Part shown: one piece after another, positions 58,400 to 64,000 of the stretch | Layout: each line of letters opens with the position of its first letter | How positions within the stretch are numbered: position 1 is the first letter of the stretch | The notes under the pieces: generated by a model | Database searches by the model: none | The model's input: the letters and a program-made list of their open reading frames with translations, nothing else | What the model was told of the DNA's origin: nothing | Source: Anagrus nilaparvatae | Lineage: Eukaryota > Arthropoda > Insecta > Hymenoptera > Mymaridae | Direction: 5' to 3' | Assembly: GCA_022575985.1 (NCBI GenBank) | Contig: JAKSXM010000040.1 | Location: 13,224,001 to 13,288,000, forward strand | DNA: 64,000 nt | Translations under genes and position numbers: made by a program

Positions 58400-58487
58400 C
58401 AGGGTGGAACACAATTACCGCGGTTATTTACATTGCTTTAATATATGTTAGCAATGTAAAAATTCGCGGTAATTGTGTTCCACCCGG
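58400..58487. mobile_element. 88-bp TA-flanked hairpin MITE
   Basis: CAGGGTGGAACACAATTACC at the left end is inverted at the right (ending CCACCCGG), with TA on both sides (58398-58399 and 58488-58489). The CAGGGTG tip is typical of Tc1/mariner-derived MITEs. Confidence 0.9.
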
Positions 58488-58539
58488 TATATATTTGAAA
58501 ATTTATTTGTCTGTCTGTCTGTACTCAGTTAATTTTTGG

Positions 58540-59330
58540 TTCCTCAACCATTGTATTAGGTCAAAATTTGATTTTCTATTTTTTGGCATATAAGCACGTT
58601 TTGGGACCCCAGGAAGCTAAAAAACCTGTTTTTAAAAAAAGTCTGTATGTGTGTGTGAGTGTGTGTGTGTGTGTGTGTGTGTACGTATGTATGTAATCGG
58701 TGATATTTCACAAGTATTATGGAATTAAGACCTAATTTTTTTTTCAAAAATTTTTTCACCAAAAAAGCTCGAAGTACTTTTTTTTTTTGATTTGGATGTA
58801 ATACCTTATTTATTTGCATGAAAGTACTTATATTTGAAAGTATGGTTTTTACATGATATCTCGAATCGGATACTTAATTTTCTGAAAATTTTTTTTCTAA
58901 AATTTTTTTCACAAAAAAATACAAAAAATACTAATTTTTTTTTTCTTTTTGGACGTAGTACCTAATTTATTTCCATGGAAGTACTAGTTTTAAGAACCTT
59001 GTTTATTGTTATTTTTTGGATCTGATACTTAGTTTTTTCAAAATTTTTTTCTCAAGAATAAAAAAAAAAGAAAAATAAAAAAAACTGCAATATTTTTTTT
59101 TTTTTTGATGTAACACCTCATTTAATTCTATGAAAGTACTAGTATCTGAAAATATTGTAACTAGTGATACTTCAAAACCATTATCGAATTAAAACCTAAT
59201 TTTTTTTCCAAAATTTTTTTTATTAAAAAAATCTCAAAATCCCCTTTCTTTTTTAATTTGGATGTAATACCTCATTCATTTCCATGAAATTACTTATATT
59301 TGAAATTATGATTTTTACTCGATATCTTGA
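58540..59330 (+). repeat. dispersed repeat R1, copy 1
   Basis: Nearly collinear with 63335-64000 in direct orientation. It contains GGCATATAAGCACGTTTTG, a (GT)n microsatellite at about 58645-58682 and several TGAAAGTACT(A/T) blocks. The ORF on the minus strand through the (CA)n is not a gene. Confidence 0.9.
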
Positions 59331-60052
59331 ATCTGATTATTAATTTTTTGAAAATTTTTTTCTCCAAAATCTTCGTTACAAAAAAATACATAAAACATCA
59401 AATTTATTTTTCGTATTGGACATATCTAGTTTATTTTAATGAGAGTACAATAGTAATTTTTTGTATCCGATCACATTTTTTTTTTTATTTTGATATAAAT
59501 TATAACACACAAGAAAGAATGATGGAAATCTTGCCTCTTTTTGACTTCCTCGTATTATTTTGTTGGTTGCTATGTTTATTTATGTATGCAGCTTAATGAA
59601 ATTATAAGTAACAATAAACAGCCTAAAAATATTAAATGGTTATATTTGCATTTTAAAATTAAGATTTAAAAGTTATAAATATTGGCATTTTTTAAAGAAT
59701 CAAACAATTTATAGAATTAAATAATTTATTATTTTGTGATTAATAGAAATATAATATAAATAATGTTAAAATCTGGAAATGCAAGAAGTACACTGAGAAA
59801 ATAAATTATAAGGAATTATTATGGTAAAAACTCCTATCTTTTTATAATAATTGAGCGAATATTTGTAATTTTAGCATCGTTACCAACAATTTCTTTGACA
59901 AAACAAAAAAATCATGTTACCCAATATTTTAATTATTAAGGGATAATTATATATTCTATTAAAATAAAATTTTATAAAAAAAAATAAAATTAGCTTTTTT
60001 TACATTTGTTTCTTTTTAATTATGCAAAAATGATTTAAAATCCATTAACGCC
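59331..60052. other. AT-rich stretch
   Basis: No gene or clear repeat; the ORF at 59327-59596 is hydrophobic low-complexity translation. Confidence 0.4.
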
Positions 60053-60540
60053 GCACAGTGTGGCAAAATGGACAAAAATCGCTCTTGGACTGAGTTTTGG
60101 AGCTATCGACTTGAAACCTGTTTTAAATGACTTTAAAATAAGCCTGCTTTCGTGTCTCACTGCTGATTTTTCATATTTTTTTATTTTTAATTAGCCTATT
60201 TACACGACCTCAACCTATTCATTTATCGAAATTTTCACTTTCTACATTTTTTGCACTCTAAAACAAACGGGAAATTTTTTTGTGTTAATCCTGCAGTATA
60301 TACATAAAAATTAAAAAACATTTTTAAGTCAAAAAATATTAAATCATAATTTTTGGATATTTTAGTATCTCGCATAAAATTCATTTTTAGTAAATAGGAT
60401 AATTATAAATAAAGAAATATGAAAAATCCGCAGTGAAACACGAAAGCAGGCTTATTTTAAAGTCGTTCAAAACAGGTTTCAAGTCGATAGCTCAAAAACT
60501 CAGTCCAAGAGCGATTTTTGTCCATTTTGCCACACTGTGC
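60053..60540. repeat. palindromic element F5
   Basis: The tips GCACAGTGTGGC and GCCACACTGTGC enclose inverted arms of about 190 bases (60053-60245 and 60390-60540) with a short AT-rich centre. A half copy lies at 44790-45015. Confidence 0.88.
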
Positions 60541-61440
60541 GCCGGCGCGACCAATCCATGGACGCTAGAAATGATCTTAATAATCTACTTTACCAGCTAC
60601 TAAAAACGAAAAATTTATGTATAATTGCATGGTTGTAATCAATAATATTTGTTGTAAATTAAGATTACAGCCCATTGTTTGAGGAACCTCAGTGCCAGCT
60701 AGTTGGCAGGGTATTTTTATTTTCTCTAATATAATTATAGAATAAATCGGAACCTATAATTTTTCATTAACGTTTAACCTACGCTGCTCTGAATAGTTTG
60801 AATATGTTTGCATAATTATAAATTTGTTGTGAAACATGATTTTTTAGCAATGGATATGATCAACACTAAATTATTCAACACATCAATAATTCTATACAAA
60901 ACTGTTTTGCGGAATCGTTTTACAACGAAAATCGCTGTGCCGAAAAGATCAGCACAAACTTTTTTTAATCGTGATACTCAACACACTATGTAATGTGATA
61001 TTTGTATATTATATAAAAGAAATTAGTTATTTAATATTTAAAATGGCGTGTTAAATACTCTGTCTACAAAAAATTTGTGTTGAACTTTTCAGAACAAGGT
61101 TTTTTGGTATATGATTCTGCAAAACTTTTTTGTGTAGAATTATTGATTTGTCGAATAAGTGTTGATAAGATCCCAACACAAACAGAAGTAAATGCGACAC
61201 AGGGGGAGCATAGCCCCCCCTATCACCTATGCTAGTAGTATATATAGTATTAAGATATGCATCTATTGATGGTTCTAGAATTGACTGAATCAAAAAATAC
61301 CAATGACGACATTAAAATTTTATCATATTTTTCAGATATTTCACTTTTTAACCAAATTTTCAAAAAATTTAATCTTTTCCAAAATTTTTTTTTTTAACTT
61401 TATCTTAACATCGGTTTTACTTAATTTCGTTTTTTTGGAC
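60541..61440. other. dispersed repeats R3 and others, no gene
   Basis: The block 60715-60850 belongs to R3. A perfect-looking G/C palindrome GGGGGAGCATAGCCCCC lies at about 61202-61218; a similar one, GGGGGTTCCGCCCCC, is at about 36858. ORFs here are short and unsupported. Confidence 0.5.
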
Positions 61441-61850
61441 ACAGGTACACCAATAAATTATTAAAAGATCCATAAAAAATGAAAAAATGAAAAAAGCCAG
61501 CTTCAAAAATATTTGATAAAATTTTAAAGATACCTCCGTTTTAAATAAAAATTTAGGAGCATACGTAAAAATTGGTGCCCAATTGAATACTACAAGCTTG
61601 TGACAGTAAAATTGGCAACAGTCTCGAAATAATTCAATTTTTAAAAAAATTTTTAAAAATTTTATCAAGTTCTAATCGCTGCAAATTAAATATCTCAAAA
61701 ACTACGATAGCTGAGCAGAAAATCTGTCACCCGCGGACTTTTTTTCTTTATTTTGACACCGGTTTCATGCCAATCGGTTAGGCGGTTCTTGAGTCATTAG
61801 GGTACAAACAAACAAACAAACAAACAGACAAATAAATTTTCAGTTATATT
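61440..61850. repeat. dispersed repeat R2 (uninterrupted copy)
   Basis: It matches the two halves at 48930-49101 and 51569-51870. It lacks the 2.46-kb insertion and shows the single TA at about 61535. It ends with a (CAAA)n/(ACAG)n run near 61805-61835. Confidence 0.82.
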
Positions 61851-61854
61851 TAGT

Positions 61855-62310
61855 ACTTGCTGCCTTCGGCTCGCTTTGCTCGCCCCGGCAGTCACCAGAG
61901 AGGCTGTGCCCCCCTGGACCCCTGCAAGTTCATTTTTCCAAAGATATTTTGTTTGAGGTTACTCAATATTTTGTATAACAACCTTTTTTTACCCGAAGTA
62001 TAATCGTGGGTAGTTTTAGCCAATTTAAAGGTGATATTATAATTAATTATGAAAAGGAAGTCAACTTTCTTGATTTGTGACCAAAAAAATCCGTATTGTA
62101 CAAATCTGAGCACTCAAAGTGCGAATATGTAACAAAAACCCCTTTTTGGGGGTAGTTTTGAAAATTTAAGGGTGAAGTTCCCAATTGTCTATAAAATGAC
62201 CCCGATTTTTGAGCTCAGCGACCCAAAAAACTTATAGTAGAGCAAATCTGGTGTCAGTGAAAATACAACGAAACCCGTATTTTGACAGGAGTAGGAGTGG
62301 TTTTTATGGT
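61855..62310. repeat. diverged F1-family fragment next to a GC-rich hairpin
   Basis: Around 61860-61930 there is a GC-rich patch with CTTCGGCTCGCTTTGCTCGCC. From 61960 to 62310 the phrases GCGACCCAAAAAAC, GGGGGTAGTTTT and AGGGTGAA recur as in the palindrome at 17992-19493. Confidence 0.65.
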
Positions 62311-63334
62311 CTAAAGGGGTGAAAAACAAAATGAAAAAATTCTCTTGTCATTTTTTCCAAAAATACAAGCCTTTAGTTGTAATATGCCGCAAACCGCATG
62401 AGAATCGGTCGAAATCTCGATCCAATATTATTTTTTTCCTCTTTTTTTTCTAAATCACTGTGCGATCCCCTTGAAAGTTTAGATGGATACGTAAAAAATA
62501 AACCCGAATCGAATGAAATTCTTTCTGATAAAAAATTTGATAAAAATTTGTTTCTTAAAAATTCAGTTTTTTTAACAAAAAAAATTTTTGTCGTTATCAA
62601 TCGAAATAAAACCTAGCCTATGTTTTGACCCGTAATTTTTTCCATCTTTTGCCGTAATCCCGATGTCTGTAGCTTTTATCGTGTTCTGGTTTATCGCGTT
62701 CGGACAGAGATAGATATAGATATAGATATAGATTGTGTATTTTTAGGGTCAATTCAAATTTTTCATTAAATACGTGCAGTGTGTAATTATATACATTAGA
62801 GTGTGTCTAATTTTTTTTTTCGATATTTTTTGGCTCCCCCCATTTTTTTCGAATGTTTAGGTAATAAAAAATCCCCAGCTCCAAGGATTTGGATTTTCTA
62901 TTTTTATAACCCGTGCTAACGAACACTTGAAGTTTCCCATTTAAATAACATGGAAATTATGAGTTTTTGGGTATACAAATTTTTGCAAAATCCAAAAAGC
63001 GCTTTAAAAAGCTGATTTTTACTGAAAACATACTTTTACATGTTGTAAAGACATGCAAACAGCCCTGAATTCATTCCAAAGGGAATTTTAGGGTTAGAAA
63101 CGCAAATTTACATGTTGGCTCAATCTTATAAAACAGGGTTTTTTGGTGATTTTCGATAAAACGCTATGACCTCAAAAATGAACCAAAATACTTCTGGTTA
63201 GTTTACTTTTTTTGGAGTAAATGTCACCTTTCTAATGCCGTAAACTGCGTTTTTTTATCACTAATACTCTCAGCACTATAGTCTATTAACCAACTAGTAA
63301 TTTTCGACTAAAAATAACCAATTTTTGAATTTTT
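62311..63334. other. AT-rich stretch with a GATATA microsatellite
   Basis: A (GATATA)n run lies at about 62710-62735. Positions 62370-62640 hold overlapping ORFs on both strands without coding character. Nothing else recognised. Confidence 0.45.
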
Positions 63335-64000
63335 TGGTTCCTTATAGAGGAACCATTGTGATCGTTCAAATATTTTTTTTTGATTTTTTGGCATATAAGC
63401 ACGTTTTGAGACCTCAGGAAGCTAAAAAACCAGTTTTTAAAAAAAGTCTGTATGTGTGTGTGTGTGTGTGTGTGTCTGTGTGTGTGTGTATGTGTGTATT
63501 TATGTAATCGGTGATATTTCACAAACATTATGGAATTAAGTCCTAATTTTTTTTTCAAAAATTTTTTCACCAAAAAAGCTCGAGGTACTTTTTTTTTTTT
63601 AATTTGGATATAATACCTCATTTATTTTCACAAAAGTACTTATATTTGAAAGTATGGTTTTTACATGATATCTCGAATCGGATACTTAATTTTCTGAAAA
63701 TTTTTTTCCGAAAATTTTTTTCACAAAAAAAATACAAAAAATACCAATTTCTTTTTTCTTTTTGGACGTAGTACCTAATTTATTTCCATGGAAGTACTAG
63801 TTTTAAGAACCTTGTTTATTGTTATTTTTTGGATCTGATACTTAGTTTTTTCAAAATTTTTTTCTCAAGATTAAAAAAAAAAGAAAAATAAAAAAAACTG
63901 CAATATTTTTTTTTTTTTTTGGTGTAACACCTCATTTAATTCTATGAAAGTACTAGTATCTGAAAATATTGTAACTAGTGATACTTCAAAACCATTATCG
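63335..64000 (+). repeat. dispersed repeat R1, copy 2, runs off the window
   Basis: Direct copy of 58550-59180, including the (GT)n run at about 63452-63488. It begins with a small palindrome GGTTCCTTATAGAGGAACC. Confidence 0.9.

Noticed and set aside
58645..58682. GT run as a regulatory element
   Set aside because: The same microsatellite occurs at the same place in the second R1 copy, so it is part of the repeat.
58556..63621. ORFs with His/Thr repeats in the R1 copies
   Set aside because: They are translations of (CA)n microsatellites within a dispersed repeat.

Overview
This is a strongly AT-rich arthropod-like nuclear sequence. It has short spliceosomal introns, non-LTR retroelements, a solo LTR and many long-armed foldback DNA elements. 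An AT-rich insect, perhaps a parasitoid hymenopteran, fits best, but that assignment is an inference and is weak. Nearly all recognisable coding capacity belongs to mobile elements; host genes are represented only by a few exon-like pieces.

Positions 1076-16080 (core 2622-14325) hold a Polinton/Maverick (adintovirus-like) element in three transcription blocks. The minus block (2622-4744) has a repeat protein, a conserved Polinton protein with a frameshift, and an FtsK/A32-type packaging ATPase. The plus block (4735-9471) has a basic core-like protein, an adenain-type protease, penton-like and hexon-like capsid proteins, small proteins including a duplicated Cys-rich membrane pair, and a retroviral-type integrase. 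The minus block 9495-14325 has a protein-primed DNA polymerase B split by four short introns and two RING-finger genes. Together these cover packaging, capsid maturation, capsid, integration and replication. Several genes are broken; many breaks are one-base deficits in homopolymers, others are clear nonsense or splice-site changes.

Positions 16626-30176 form a 13.5-kb unit bounded by near-identical inverted repeats of about 1.97 kb. It encloses a two-exon DUF7869-like, probably DDE-type transposase gene (19761-27681). The 6.2-kb intron of that gene is filled with nested elements: foldbacks, a LINE fragment and a 3.2-kb inverted-repeat element.

Positions 30600-36925 hold a LINE split by a 922-bp solo LTR with a 5-bp target duplication, a decayed C2H2 zinc-finger array split by a foldback element, and a second LINE fragment. 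Positions 36926-48216 are mostly AT-rich non-coding DNA with host-like exons (38150-39052, 40560-40789) and a tandem array of about 128-bp units.

Positions 49104-64000 are a dense cluster of long palindromic elements, four of them flanked by TA dinucleotides in the manner of Tc1/mariner-type MITEs, plus other dispersed repeats. I see no rRNA, tRNA or CRISPR array.
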